Source: Prunus persica (taxonomy: Eukaryota; Streptophyta; Magnoliopsida; Rosales; Rosaceae). From it: 64,000 bases of DNA. The stretch spans positions 42,665,897 to 42,729,896 of the forward strand of contig NC_034009.1 in assembly GCF_000346465.2 (NCBI RefSeq), written 5' to 3'. The notes beneath the pieces are model-generated. The model was not told the DNA's origin. It saw only the letters and a list, made by a program, of their open reading frames with translations, and did not search any database. The first letter of the stretch is position 1; the number at the start of each line of letters is the position of its first letter. The position numbers and the translations under genes are program-made. Positions 12,251 to 24,615 of the stretch are shown here, piece after piece.

Positions 12251-12624
12251 TATTATCCCAGGAATGCACATTTATGAAATTCAATGCAGGAATTTAGGCG
12301 GGCTAGTGTAAGTGAGTTAGAATAACATGGCTGTCAATCCCTTTAGGTATTTTAGGTATAGTAACAAAGAACTTTTTTATCACACATAACCCATCAATTA
12401 TTTCCCGATCAACAACGTGGCCATGAAACTTTCGTATCGTGCATCAATGTGGTAACCAATGTCAATTACGTTTGCCCTAGACTTCATTTTACATTGGACC
12501 AATCTTAATTAAATGTAGACCTGAAAAATGGTTTCATGATAGAAGTATTATTAAGCTCAATAGGTATACTTGTTGGACAAATACAAAGTAACAACTAGAT
12601 ATATTTTGAATCAATTCTAAATTT

Positions 12625-14196
12625 CTAATTCCTCGGAGATAGAAGCACCTGGTTAACCAATTTTTCCAAACCCACAAAAGATAACCCATTTGGACCAGTG
12701 GTGGCCTCCTTTGCCAACTTCTTCCATTCCAAGGCTTTCCTCCTCATCTCTTTGCCCTCCTCTCCTTCCATTAACTTTCTCACAAGTTCCTCTACATAAT
12801 TTCTTTTAACATCACCCTCTATCTCCATGCCTATGCCCCACTCTTTACAACAGAACCTACAATTGGCATGTTGCTCTGCAAAGAAGGGCCAACAGATCAT
12901 GGGCACTCCACCACACAAACTCTCAAGGGTAGAGTTCCAACCACTATGTGTCAAGAACCCTCCTATGGCTGGGTGGCTCAGAACTTGTTCTTGAGGGCAC
13001 CAACTTGCCAATAGACCCCTTTCTTTGGTCTCTTGCATAAACTCTGGTGGAACCACAGCTGCTTCCCCACCAACAAGGTCAGGCCTGATCACCCAAAAAA
13101 AGGTCTGGTTACTGTTTGCAAGTCCCCAAGAAAACTCAATCAGCTGCTCAGCTGTCATGACTGTGATGCTTCCAAAGTTGACATAAACCACAGAGTTAGG
13201 TTCTTTAGAGTCAAGCCATTCAAGACACTCTGGTTCTTCTGTCCACAGGTTTGATCCAATGGACTTTAATTTGTTATCTGCTGGGATCTGATTAAGTTGT
13301 AGATGTAGGGGTCCAACGGAATAAACAGGTGGTAGCAAAGTCGAAAGTCCATGTAAAACTTCATGATCTAACGCATCAAATGTGTTCAAAATGATGGCAG
13401 AAGCTCTTTTAGCTCGTGCTATCTCTACCAATAGATAATCCAGCATGAAGTCATTTGGGTCTGTGGTTCTGATGAAGCTTGGGATGTCCCTCAATCGGAT
13501 ACCTCTCATGCCTGGTATCCAATCTATCTCAGTATCCAAATACCCATTTGTCAAATAGCTAGGATCTGCAAATCAAATTAAGAAATCGTACCAGTGAGTT
13601 AAGTTCTAGTTAAATATGTAACATTTTTAGTACAAAGTCAGTGTTCCCAAATGACCACTCTGGAATTTGAAGTATGTGTATGTACCTTTAGGAGGCATTA
13701 AGCCCTTTTCAATGAGAGGGCGATACTGTAGGTAGCACATCAAGCCACAAGCACTTAGTGTCTCAAAAATAACTTCCGGAATGCCCAATTCTTGGGCTGC
13801 ATCAAGAGTGAAGGTCATGCCACCATCAGAAACTATACAAGTAACTGGAGGGGAATCAGGCACAGAATTGACCTTTGACAAAAGGTCTCTGAAGGGTGCT
13901 AAGCAATTTTTACTAGTGGAAAGGCATAGAGCAGTTATGTCTTGGGTGGCATTGGGATCTGTTGGAGGGAGGCCATCGGGAATGGTTTCAAACTGAAAGG
14001 ATGGGAGGCCATCAAGAGAGTTGGGACCTCGGGATTTAAGCAGGCGTCTGTGGTTGAATTCTGTGTGCACAAAGGTAATGTGAAAGCCCTTGTAGTGGAG
14101 GAGTTTGGCTAATTGAAGCATTGGTGTTATGTGACCTTGAGCTGGGTATGGTATGCAAACTGCATGTGGCTTCTCTGTCAAATCAATAGAACCCAT
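12625..14196 (-). CDS. UGT85A-type UDP-glycosyltransferase 3
   Basis: Exons are 14196-13686 and 13565-12625, with a 120-bp intron in phase 1; the product is 483 aa. The start [13 protein letters not shown] at 14196 is the first ATG; the codon two residues upstream is GTG and is not needed. The catalytic His is residue 22 and its Asp about 124 (VSDGGMTF). The PSPG box is about 359-402 and ends CWPFFAEQ, followed by HANC where most copies have QTNC. Residue 172 is Pro where the others have Ala. Very close to UGT 4, from which it differs by scattered substitutions, and part of duplication block A1. A TATAAAA box (reverse of 14273-14279) lies 77 bp upstream. Acceptor unknown; function inferred from family only. 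Confidence 0.94.
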
Positions 14197-14272
14197 TCTC
14201 ACAAATAAATTTGGACAAAGCTAATGAAAATGGGATATGGTTGTGGAGAAGAGAAGCCTTTTGCAATACCAG

Positions 14273-14279
14273 TTTTATA
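14273..14279 (-). promoter_or_regulatory. TATA box of UGT 3
   Basis: TATAAAA on the minus strand, 77 bp from the start codon. Its context (accagttttatagga on the plus strand) is kept upstream of UGT 4, 5, 6 and 7. Confidence 0.7.
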
Positions 14280-14699
14280 GGAAAGAGAGAAAAGGAATCA
14301 ATCACTTAGTAAACTTTCAAGTCCAATAAGTCACAGTCCATGACGAGGTTTTATAATGTTTTGGACGGCAGTCAATAATATTCAATTTTGTATTCTTTCC
14401 CGTACTATGTTTGGCATGCAATAATTTATGTTTGTGTATTTGTTTTGATTTGATAATTATGCGTTCTATATTGAAGAGTTTTGGGGTTTGTTTTTGTTTT
14501 TTTACACCTTTTCTGATCCCTATTAGCTTTGCTATGAAATATACATTTATATCTGTGTTATTAAAAATACTCATCTGATCGATCATTATATCAAAATATA
14601 ACCTCATAGCTATTACATAAATAATACTATAGGAAAATCAAATGTTAATGTTATAGGGCTAGAGCTACCTTAGTTGGTATATTTTATGAACCAAGAATT

Positions 14700-14967
14700 T
14701 ATCATCCGCGCATTCTGCAACACAATTTGACAAAGTACACTCTTCAGATTTGACAACATACACTCTTTTCGGACATTCAAATATGAGCGATTCTATTGTT
14801 ATGCAACAAGTCTCCGAGTATAAACGGAAAACACCAATCGCTGAGTCACACCGACTAGTTTCTCCTAAGAATGCAAGGTATGTTGTATGTCAACATGTTT
14901 CAATTTTGGGTTTAACTAGGCCAAATACAAAGCAGCAACCAGGTAGAATTTTGATAAATTCTAATTT
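14700..14967 (-). pseudogene. 3' flank relic of a lost UGT copy
   Basis: This stretch aligns with 18640-18860, the 3' flank of UGT 5. Shared strings include 'tttctccnaagaatgca' and 'ggtttaactaggccaaatacaaagcagcaa', followed by 'ttctaatttct'. In UGT 5 that last string leads into the stop codon and coding region. Here the homology stops exactly there and unrelated DNA follows. It looks like the remaining tail of a deleted or never-copied UGT gene at a duplication boundary. Confidence 0.6.
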
Positions 14968-15409
14968 CTGTATCCGTGCATGGCCTTATGCTAAACCAAA
15001 ACATCCAATCCACTCTCCTTTCTATGATCGACTTGGCACTCGTGGGACCGTTCGTTCACCCTTGAAGAAAAAGAGTAGCTGTAATTTGGTCCATCTGATC
15101 TGATAACGTCTAAGTCGTTCATCCTTTTTCATGTACTTGGATTTCATTGGATGTAAGATTAAAGAAAATGTTTAGCATGCATGATACATTATTACAAGTT
15201 CCATCCATACTTTGCCTGTACCGCTCATACCATTTAAATTGTTGAATTTTAATTTCATTTGGAAAATGGCAGCAAAATCTTTGAGAGCAGATTGAGTTTT
15301 CAAGACTCAAAGACTCGCAATAATCACAGAATCACAACAATGGTGTTCATCACATCCCCCAACTAAGTTGAGCTTACCTATAGAATTACCACTATTTTAC
15401 CAACTATTT
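14968..15409. other. Intergenic, no gene seen
   Basis: Unique sequence between the UGT 3' relic and duplication block A2. No supportable ORF. Confidence 0.35.
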
Positions 15410-15906
15410 ACATAAGCTGCTATTTTCATTTCAAAAAACCCTTCCCTCCTTTTTGTGCCGTTAGTAATCCGGAACACTGTTATCAGCTAAACATCCCGAA
15501 AGATTTCATCCGAAATAAAAGAAATTAGAAATTGAAACACGTTAAAGAGTCTGTAGGCTGTAGGTACGGACAACCCTACCAATTGGCATCAATTTGCTTC
15601 ATTTCTATCGGAAATGGAGTTTTCTTGGGAAGCAGACATTGCACACTAGGAGTACCATTGCTAGCCTGCACTGAGTCTCTATAAGGTTAAACACTTCTTT
15701 TTGTGTTAGTAATTACTTTGGTGTGAAGTTTATTTTTATAATGTTGATCTTCACACTAGGTGGATTAAGAATTGGCTGTTTATGTTTGCACGTGAATCAT
15801 TCGTTAAAATGCCTCTATGGGATTTGCCTTTAATTTTTCTGAATGCGGTACCTCTGTTTTCATGTCTTTCACTTGCATAAAGCTTGTTTTTTTATATCTT
15901 ATCTTA

Positions 15907-15955
<49 letters not shown>

Positions 15956-16514
15956 GCTGTTTATGGGTGCAATGCAGGTCTGTCACCCCCTTGTTACTCT
16001 GATCTCTAGCTGCAAACATCTGCTGCCTAATTTGAAAGAGTTGAAATAGCTCAGCTCTATAGAGAAAAGAACACCGTTTCATTAGTCTTGCCAAATAAAG
16101 CTCCTCCTTTGATGAGGGTAAAAAGAAGATAATCTTGGTATATTAACCTAAGAGTGCACAGTATGGAAGTCCAATGCAGGAATTTAGGCAGAGTAGTGTA
16201 AGCTAGTTAGAATAGCATGGTTGTCAAGCTCTTTAGTTATGTTAGGTTTAGCAACAAAGGGAGCTTTTATCACACATAATCCATCGATTATTTCCCGATC
16301 AACAACGTGGCCATGAAACTTTGGTATCATGCATCAACGTGGTAACCGATGCCACTTACGTTTGCCTTGGACTTCATTTTACATTGGACCGATGTTAAGT
16401 AAATGCATACATGAAAAATGAATTCGTGATAGAAGCAGTATTAAGCTTAATAGGTAAACTTCTTGGACAAATACAAAGTAAAAACAAGATAGATTTTGAA
16501 TCAATTCTAAATTT

Positions 16515-18087
16515 CTAATTCCTCGTTGATAGAAGCATCTGGTTAACCAGTTTGTCCAAACCCACAAAAGAAAACCCATTTGGACCAGTGGTGGCCTCCT
16601 TTGCCAACTTCTTCCATTCCAAGGCTTTCTTCCTCATCTCTTTGCCCTCCTCCCCCGCCATTAACTTTCTCACAAGCCCCTCTACGTAATTTCTTTTAAC
16701 ATCACCCTCTATCTCCATGCCTATGCCCCACTCTCTGCAACAGAACCTACAATTGGTTTGTTGCTCTGCAAAGAAGGGCCAACAGATCATGGGCACTCCA
16801 CCACACAAACTCTCAAGAGTAGAGTTCCAACCACTGTGTGTCAAGAACCCTCCTACGGCTGCGTGGCTCAGAACTTGTTCTTGAGGGCACCAACTTGCCA
16901 ATAGACCCCTTTCTTTGGTCTCTTCCATAAACTCTGGTGGAACCACAGCTGCTTCCCCACCGACAAGGTCAGGCCTGACCACCCAAAAAAAGGTCTGGTT
17001 GCTGTTTGCAAGTCCCCAAGCGAACTCAATCAGCTGCTCAGCTGTCATGACTGTGATGCTTCCAAAGTTGACATAAACCACAGAGTTAGGTTCTTTAGAG
17101 TCAAGCCAATCAAGACACACTGGTTCTTCTGTCCACAGGTTTGATCCAATGGACTTCAACTCGTTATCTGCTGGGATATGATTAAGCTGTAGATGTAGGG
17201 GTCCAACGGAATAAACAGGTGGTAGCAAAGTCGATAGTCCATCTAAAACTTCATGCTCTAACGCATCAAACGTGTTCAAAATTATGGCAGAAGCTCTTTT
17301 AGCTCTTGCAATCTCAACCAATATAAAATCCAGCATGAAGTCATTTGGGTCTGTGATTCTGATGAAGCTTGGGATGTCCCTCAATCGGATACCTCTCATG
17401 CCTGGTATCCAATCTATCTCAGTATCCAAATACCCATTTGTCAAATAGCTAGCATCTGCAAATCAAATTGAGTAATAGTACCGGTGAGTTAACATTCTAG
17501 TTAAATATGTAACATTTTGAGTACAAAGTCGGTGTTCCCAAATGACCAATCAGGAATTTGAAGTCAGTGTATGTACCTCTAAGAGGTATTAAGCCCTTTT
17601 CGATGAGAGGGCGACACTGAAGGTAGCACATGAAGCCACAAGCACTTAGTGTCTGGAGAATAACTTCCGGAATGCCCAATTCTTGGGCTGCATCAAGAGT
17701 GAAGGTCATGCCACCATCAGAAACTATACAAGTAACTGGAGGGGAATCGGGCAAAGAATTGAGTTTTGACAAAAGGTCTCTGAAGGGTGCTAAGCAATTT
17801 TTACTAGTGGAAACGCATAGAGCGGTTACGTCCTGGGTGGCATTGATATCTGTTGGAGGGAGGCCATCGGGAATGGTTTCGAACCTAAAGGATGGGAGGC
17901 CATCAAGAGAGTTGGGACCTCGGGATTTAAGAAGGCGTCTATGGTTGAATTCGGTGTTCACAAAGGTTATGTGAAAGCCCTTGTAGTGGAGGAGTTTGGT
18001 TAATTGCAGCATTGGGGTTATGTGACCTTGAGCTGGGTATGGTATGCAAACTGCATGTGGCTTCTTTGTCAAACCAATAGAACTCAT
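16515..18087 (-). CDS. UGT85A-type UDP-glycosyltransferase 4
   Basis: Exons are 18087-17577 and 17455-16515, with a 121-bp phase-1 intron (donor GAG/GTACA); the product is 483 aa. The start [13 protein letters not shown] is a clear ATG. The catalytic His is residue 22, the Asp is in VSDGGMTF, and the PSPG box is about 359-402 with HSGWNS and [12 protein letters not shown]. It keeps all expected family residues and is the tandem sister of UGT 3. The C-terminus is LLSTRN where other copies have LLSPRN. A TATAAAA box (reverse of 18164-18170) lies 77 bp upstream in the same context as that of UGT 3, so the two likely share basal promoter architecture. Acceptor unknown. Confidence 0.94.
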
Positions 18088-18163
18088 TCTGGCAAATAAA
18101 TTTGGACAAAGCTAACGAAAATGGGATATGGTTGTGGAGAAGATAAGGCTTTTGCAGTATCAG

Positions 18164-18170
18164 TTTTATA
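18164..18170 (-). promoter_or_regulatory. TATA box of UGT 4
   Basis: TATAAAA on the minus strand, 77 bp from the start codon, in the conserved cagttttatagga context. Confidence 0.7.
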
Positions 18171-18853
18171 GGAAAGAGAGAAAAGGGATCAATCACTTAA
18201 TAAACTTTAAAGTCCAAAAGGCACTTTTCATGACAAAGTCGATTTGTCCTTATAATTCAAGTTGACTCTGTAATGTGTGATAATCCTTGGAACGGCAGTC
18301 AATACTAGATAAGATTCTGTTCGGCGTGCAATAATTTATGTTTGTTTTTTATTTGATTTGATAATTATGTGTTCCATTTAAACAGTTTTGAGGTTTGTTT
18401 AAAATCACGTGGCTCTGTACTATTGGTTGTGTGGGTTCTATACATGTGCCACATCAGCAATTTATCAAAAAATTGGTCGGAAGCTAACGGCAGGGACTAT
18501 TTTGATGTATGGATGCTAACCTTAAGAACCATTACTATCATAAAAAAAATGTTAGAGACGAAATGTGATAATTTCGTAAACCTTGACACCATCTGTGATA
18601 TAATAAAAACAACCTTATATCTATATTATTAAAAATACTCATCTGATCAATCATTCACGATGCAGAACCATTACAACAAAATACACTCTTTTCAAATTTG
18701 ACTTATCGACGTCTACAAAACATAAAACACTGAGTGGCATTGAATGGTTTCTCCAAAGAATGCATGATATGTTGCACAAATAGTTGTGTCCCGTTTGGGT
18801 TTAACTAGGCCAAATACAAAGCAGCAAGCAACTAGGTAGAATATTGATCAATT

Positions 18854-20444
18854 CTAATTTCTTGGAGATAGAAGCACCTGGTTAATCATTTTGTCCAAAG
18901 CCACAAATGATGAGCCATTAGGGCTGGTGGCCTCCATTGCCAACTTCTTCCATTCCAGAGCTTTCTTCCTCATATCTTTGCCCTCCTCTCCCTCCATTAA
19001 CTTTCTCACAAGCCCCTCTACGTAGTTTCTTTTAACATCATTCTCAATCTCCATGCCAATGCCCCACTCTTTCTCACTGTACCTACAATTGGTTTGTTGC
19101 TCTGCGAAGAAGGGCCAACAGATCATGGGCACTCCAGCACACACACTTTCAATAGTAGAGTTCCAACCACTGTGAGTCAAGAACCCTCCTACAGCCGGAT
19201 GGCTCAGGACTTGTTCTTGAGGGCACCAATGTGCCAATAGGCTCCTTTCTTTGGTCTCTTCCACAAACTCTGGTGGAACCACAGCTGAATCCCCACCAAC
19301 AAGATCAGGCCGAATCACCCAAAAGAAGGTCTGATTGCTGTTTGCAAGTCCCCAAGCAAACTCAATTAGCTGCTCTGCTGTCATCACTGTGATGCTTCCG
19401 AAGTTGACATAAACCACAGAGTTAGGTTCTTTAGAGTCAAGCCATTCTAGACACTCTGGTTCCTCTGTCCATAGGTTCGATCTTATCTCCTTCAACTCGC
19501 TATCTGCCGGGATCTGGTTAATCTGTAAATGTAGGGGTCCAATGGAGTAAATAGGTGGTAGCAAAGTTGAAAGTGCATCTAAAGCTTCATGTTCCAAGTC
19601 ATGGAAGGTGTTCAAGACGACAGCAGAAGCTTTTCGAGTTCGCTCTGTTTCATGCACCAGAAAATCCAGCATGAGATCATCTCGGTCTGTGGTTCTAATG
19701 AAGCTGGGGATGTCCTTTAGTCGGATGCCTCTCATGCCTGGTATCCAATCTATCTGCGTCTCCAAATAGCCGTTGGTCAAATAACTAGCATCTGTGAATC
19801 AAACAAAGAAATAGTGCGTTATTATTCTATTAAGCAACATGGTTAGGTTAAGATATTCATATACAAAACTAAAAATAAAATATAAATCAGTCAAGATATG
19901 TTCATGAAAAAGTCAGAGGAGTGAGATTAATACCTTTGAGAGGAGTGAGACCATTTTCAATGAGGCGGTGGTAGTGTACATAGGCCAAGAAGCCGCAAGC
20001 ACTTGTTGTCCAGAAAAGCACTTCTGGGATGCCGAGTTCGTGGGCTGCATCAAGAGTGAAGCTCATGACACCATCAGAAACTATACAACTTACAGGAGGG
20101 CAACCAGTCGAAGAGTTCAGCTTAGACAAAAGGTCTCTGAAGTAAGGCAAGCTGTGTTTCCTAGTGGATTCACATAAGGATGGTATGTCTTGGGTGGCAT
20201 TGGCATCAGTCAGTGGCAGGCCGTCGGGAATGGTCTCGAATCGAAAGGAGGGAAGGCCATCGAGAGAGTTGGGACCTCTGGATTTAAGGAGGCGTTTGTG
20301 GTTGAACTCTGTGTTCACAAAGGTTATATGAAAACCTTTGTAGTGGAGGAGTTTGGCTAGTTTCAGCATTGGGTTAATGTGGCCTTGAGCTGGGAATGGT
20401 ATGCAAACTGCATGTGGCTTCTCTATCAAGCCGTTTGAACCCAT
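18854..20444 (-). CDS. UGT85A-type UDP-glycosyltransferase 5
   Basis: Exons are 20444-19934 and 19791-18854, with a 142-bp phase-1 intron; the product is 482 aa. The start [13 protein letters not shown] is an ATG. The catalytic His is residue 22, the Asp is in VSDGVMSF, and the PSPG box is about 359-402 ([26 protein letters not shown]). The Cys-Ala in the middle of the box, where UGT 3, 4 and 8 read Cys-Gly, and the C-terminal ATSPNGSS (one residue shorter than the TTGPNG form) unite it with UGT 6 and 7. Its upstream DNA is also related to theirs, so it is the closest outgroup to the large segmental duplication. A TATAAAT box lies 112 bp upstream. Acceptor unknown. Confidence 0.94.
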
Positions 20445-20555
20445 TCTCTCCTCTTCTCTTTTTTGTTCTCTCTAAAATAAAACACAAATTTAACCAAAAG
20501 CTGAGGAAGATGGTGGTGTATGCAGTTGGGGAAGAGAAGTGTTTTACCGTACCAG

Positions 20556-20562
20556 ATTTATA
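20556..20562 (-). promoter_or_regulatory. TATA box of UGT 5
   Basis: TATAAAT on the minus strand, 112 bp from the start codon, in the context accagatttatagga shared with UGT 3, 4, 6 and 7. Confidence 0.65.
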
Positions 20563-21700
20563 GGATCAAATTCCATGAGCTCATAAAACTTTTTTTCTTT
20601 TTTTTTAAAAAGACAAATAAATGCGACAAAGGAAGCACAGTACATGAGGGTTCATACAAAATTTTCAATCCTATTAAAATGTCAATAATGGCTGTGGAAG
20701 TTGACAATTTGTTCATACGTGTTCAAACCCTCCGGCTTGGGGCATGGGCTGCGAAGCAAGTTTGTCTCTATATTGAGATATACTATAATATGATGTGTCA
20801 TAATAGACGGGCCGGCTGGCAAGATTGTATAAGATTTTGTGTTCTTTCCCAATACAGATGTAGTCTGGCAGTGCATTGATTCATTTTGTTTGTTTGTTTG
20901 TTTATTTATTTGTTGATTTTGGTTTGATTTTCCGGATTTTATATTAAGATTGGATCACTCTCCACCCACACGGGAGGCGGCGACAGCGATTGCACGTTTT
21001 CATTCCTATTTTTAAGTGCTTTTTAGTAACAGATTACACAAGCGATTTTGGATAGGAAGAAGTCGAACTTAAGACCTCATATAGATGGACAAATGTACAA
21101 GCCCCTTATATATAATAGAAATATTATTAAGAAAAACTCTCTATCAAATCACGTTATGTTGAACTTGAAAGGTCAAGGGCAAGATAGTACAACTAAAAAA
21201 TTCCATTTGTCAACCTAGAACAAGAAAATTTCTAATTTACCCATCATTTTCAGTCCTATTGACAAATTTTTTTGTTGTTTTTGTTGCAGCAAATGCTTTA
21301 TAACTTTTGACAAATGTAAACTTAATTCATACTTATGGATATTATGCTAATATTATATTATTTCTAATTGGTTGCTTTTTTAACTTTAACTTTTATCTTT
21401 CAATTAATCGATTTCTTTTACATGTTTCATTTTCTCAATTCATACAGCATTATTCTAGTTATGTTTAAGAAAACCCCCTTTTTATTCACATTTTCTCAAA
21501 CCCTCGCAGTTCGTTGATTTTTATTCAGTTGGTTCGAATTCAATCATTGTTCTTTAACTTATAATGCCCATTCGAATACAGTTTTATGATAAATAAATAT
21601 CATAATTCCGATTTGATCTCTCTATTTGCTTTTAGTCTTCGAACTGCACAAGTGAAATATTTATATTGAAGTATTTATCAATCAAGGGATATAAAAGAAT
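20563..21700. other. Intergenic, upstream of UGT 5
   Basis: The part at 20930-21000 ('ggatcactctccaccca...gaggcggcga') is shared with the upstream DNA of UGT 6 and UGT 7 (near 27840 and 34410), confirming common descent. No gene seen. Confidence 0.5.
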
Positions 21701-22044
21701 GACTTAAATGTTAAAATGGTCCCTGTATTTTATCTCATAGGCCAATTTAGTCCATGTGTTATCAATTTGGCCAATTTGGTCCTTGTGTTTGTATATATTA
21801 GTCAATGTGGTCCATTCCCTTCAAAATATAAAATATTTAAAATTAATTAAAATAAAAACTGTAATTGATTATAAAATTTTAAATTCAATCTGAAAATAGA
21901 ATTTTTTTTTTTTTTAAATTTCACCTTCCCCAATTTCGCGCACACACCTCAACCACCTCCCAAACCCAGCCACCCTCACCACCACCACTCCAACCCCAAA
22001 CCATAGCCACCCTCACCACCATTCCAACCCCACCTAACCACAAC

Positions 22045-22079
<35 letters not shown>

Positions 22080-22584
22080 CTTCCTCTCTGACAAATCACG
22101 AAGATCTTCATAGCCGGTCACTGTAACCTTGATGGCTCTACCGCCAATTGATCATCCTCGCTGCAGCAAAAGTCAACGATATTCAGGCCAATGGATCGAA
22201 GAGGAGAGAGAGATGAGGATAGAGTATGAGAAAAATCTTAAACATAAGAGAGAAGAAAATTTGCAGCAAGAAAAGAGTATGCATCAATTCAACTAAGAAC
22301 CCTTTTTTTTCCTACAGGAATCGAGACCATTTGAGGTTGAGGTTGTGTGGCTTTTAATCATTTTAGCATTATTATTATTTGAATTTAAATCTTTATAATT
22401 AATTACAAATTTTTAAATTAATTTTAAATATTTTTATTTATTTATAGGTTTTAACATAATTTTGACAGAAAGGATCAAATTTGTTAACATATACAAACAC
22501 AGGGACTAAATTGGCCAAATTAATAACACAGGAACTAAATTGGCCGGTAAGGTAAAACACAGAGATAATTTCGACATTTAAACC
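21701..22584. mobile_element. Mutator-like non-autonomous element with long inverted ends
   Basis: A perfect 9-bp duplication TAAAAGAAT flanks the element (21692-21700 and 22585-22593). The ends are inverted copies for about 110 bp; both contain TTAAATG, then 'ggccaatttagt' and 'aatttggccaattt'. A 9-bp duplication with long inverted ends is the hallmark of Mutator-like elements. The interior has a (CT)n tract (about 22046-22078) and a C-rich stretch but no transposase. Confidence 0.85.
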
Positions 22585-22593
22585 TAAAAGAAT

Positions 22594-24615
22594 CAATCAG
22601 AGTCAGTTTCCCATTCAAAACATAATTCTCGATTAGGAGTTACAATTTCTCAAGGAGCAAGACGTCAACATTAACACCACATCCGATTCATACATTTTCT
22701 TTAAGACTTTTCAAGTACCAATAATGGCACACCTTCCGAGACCATTATAGCCCATTTTTGGGACCCGTTGTCTTGGAAGCTATTATGGGTGTCAAAGTCC
22801 ACAATCACACTTTTGGAGTAAATAGTCTCTTACTAAAATACAACGAACGCCAAGAGTGCACATCCATATTTGAAGCTTTCTTTCGAGGATCATCATTTAA
22901 AAGACCAGTCCAAGTGTAATTTTTTTTTTTTTTTTTTTGGGTTGAAAGTGTGAATTATTTAACCACTTGATTTCTACCCATCATCATTCTAGTTTTACTG
23001 AACGCATTGTTCTTTTCAATTTATGTTATGATTAGATGACCAAGCAAAACACTCAATATAATCAATTGATAATTCTTGTTTTGAACTTTCCAGATGTTAA
23101 AATAATTTGTCCAGGTAGAAGCAGGCTTGTTCAACAAGAAAGCGAGAGGTAGGAAAGGGAAGAGGGCAGAGGTTGGTTATCATGAAGGGGAACCTACCCT
23201 TTGACCAAATCATAATCTATTGCCCCATCTACCCACCCTTCGACTTAAATCACTAGCACGTAAAGGGTGGTATATAAAATTCATACATATAATCAAGTCC
23301 AAAAATAAGCAAAAATTAATTTTTATATACAAATTTCAACGTTACCAATGTAATATAAAGATTTTTCCAAAAAAAATTGTAATATATAGACACTGTTTGC
23401 AAATACAAAATCATTTTTGGGAAAAATTTATACACGTATCTCAGATTGTATAATTTATCTGCAAAAAAGGAGTCAAGTATTTTCTATAACTTATATGGAG
23501 CAATTCCTCCTTCATTGACAGTATGACAAATACACAACAAACAAAAAATTTGATTTACACAAACATGTCAGACTTTAATTTGTCTATAAAAAAATAAAAA
23601 GAAATGAGCCAAAAAATATTTTTCTTAACATATTATTTTTTTTTACTATGTTAAGGAGTGTTACAACCGTGACATGACATGAGAGTTGTTTACAAACTCT
23701 GTTTCCTTGAGGTCAGTCCCTGCGCAAGCAGTCCAATTATTTAAATGGGGACAAAATCGTGACCCCTTAAGATAAGACTTATTTTCTGCCAAGGTCAATT
23801 TAAAACTTCAAAGCGCGTTGATCCATAAAAAGATAAATTTAAAAAAGCAAAGTTGATGCAAAACCTGCTAGCTGTTCCTCCTCCTCCCGCACGCACCACC
23901 TTGACCTCACACGAAGCAAAGTTGATTACAACTTGTTACATTTTAACCAGTAGGTTTTTGTTAATTCTTTCTAATTAATTATTGATTGTCCTTGTAACTA
24001 CAAATAATAATAATAATAATAATAATAGGGCATGCCGACCATGCTGAGATATTGGTGCGACGTGTACGCAAAAACTGCCTATCTGAATGAAGTTTTCCTT
24101 GACGTCTGCACTTTCGTACACACAGCATGATTGGTGAATGATAATATATTTTTATTGATTGTCATTTTGCATATCCAAAAGTAGTAAAATCGAGAGAAGT
24201 GAAAGTGCAAATCACATAACTTTGAGAATATTTTTGTTTTTGTGTTTGCATAAGTTCACACCAATCGTATACCTGATGATATATTATCATATCACATTGG
24301 CTCATGTAGAAGGTGAACTTCTTTGACATGAGAATAGATTCAACAGTAATTATCAAATCAAAACCGTGGTGGAAAAATTAGATCCAAGAGTTAAAAAAAT
24401 TGTCTTTAGGGCATACATTCAATGCCTACCAAAGAATAGTCCTCGCGTTATAATTTTAGAAAATATTTATACTCACTATTTAAACTCAATATGTATTCTT
24501 ATCGTCATTTTTAACATTATAAGGAGCAAGCAAAATGCTTCTTATAGTTTTATAGTTCATTTGTCAATTATTCTGTGGTTCTATTTTATAAGTAGGCATT
24601 TGACTGCCGTATAAT
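22594..24615. other. Intergenic, partly shared with other UGT units
   Basis: The stretch near 23700-24000 ('gcgcaagcagtccaa' and 'gtaggtttttgttaattctttctaattaatta') recurs near 29910-30100 and 36735-38170, so it belongs to the duplicated upstream region of the UGT 5/6/7 group. A short (AAT)n run lies at about 24005-24028. No gene seen. Confidence 0.5.

Larger units (their letters stand above)
11335..14620. repeat. Tandem duplication block A1 (carries UGT 3)
   Basis: This block is homologous to 15410-18660. Both begin with a string around 'ccttccctcc...gccgttagtaatccgg', carry a (CT)n tract (about 11801-11835 here) and an RNase H-like fossil. They then carry a UGT gene and finish with 'ttaaaaatactcatctgatc'. 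It shows that UGT 3 and UGT 4 arose by tandem duplication of a unit of roughly 4 kb including long 3' flanks. Confidence 0.8.
15410..18660. repeat. Tandem duplication block A2 (carries UGT 4)
   Basis: Partner of block A1 (11335-14620). It carries a longer (CT)n tract at about 15910-15951, an RNase H-like fossil near 16030-16140, and UGT 4. Its right end is more diverged, with an insertion around 18235-18290 relative to A1. Confidence 0.8.
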
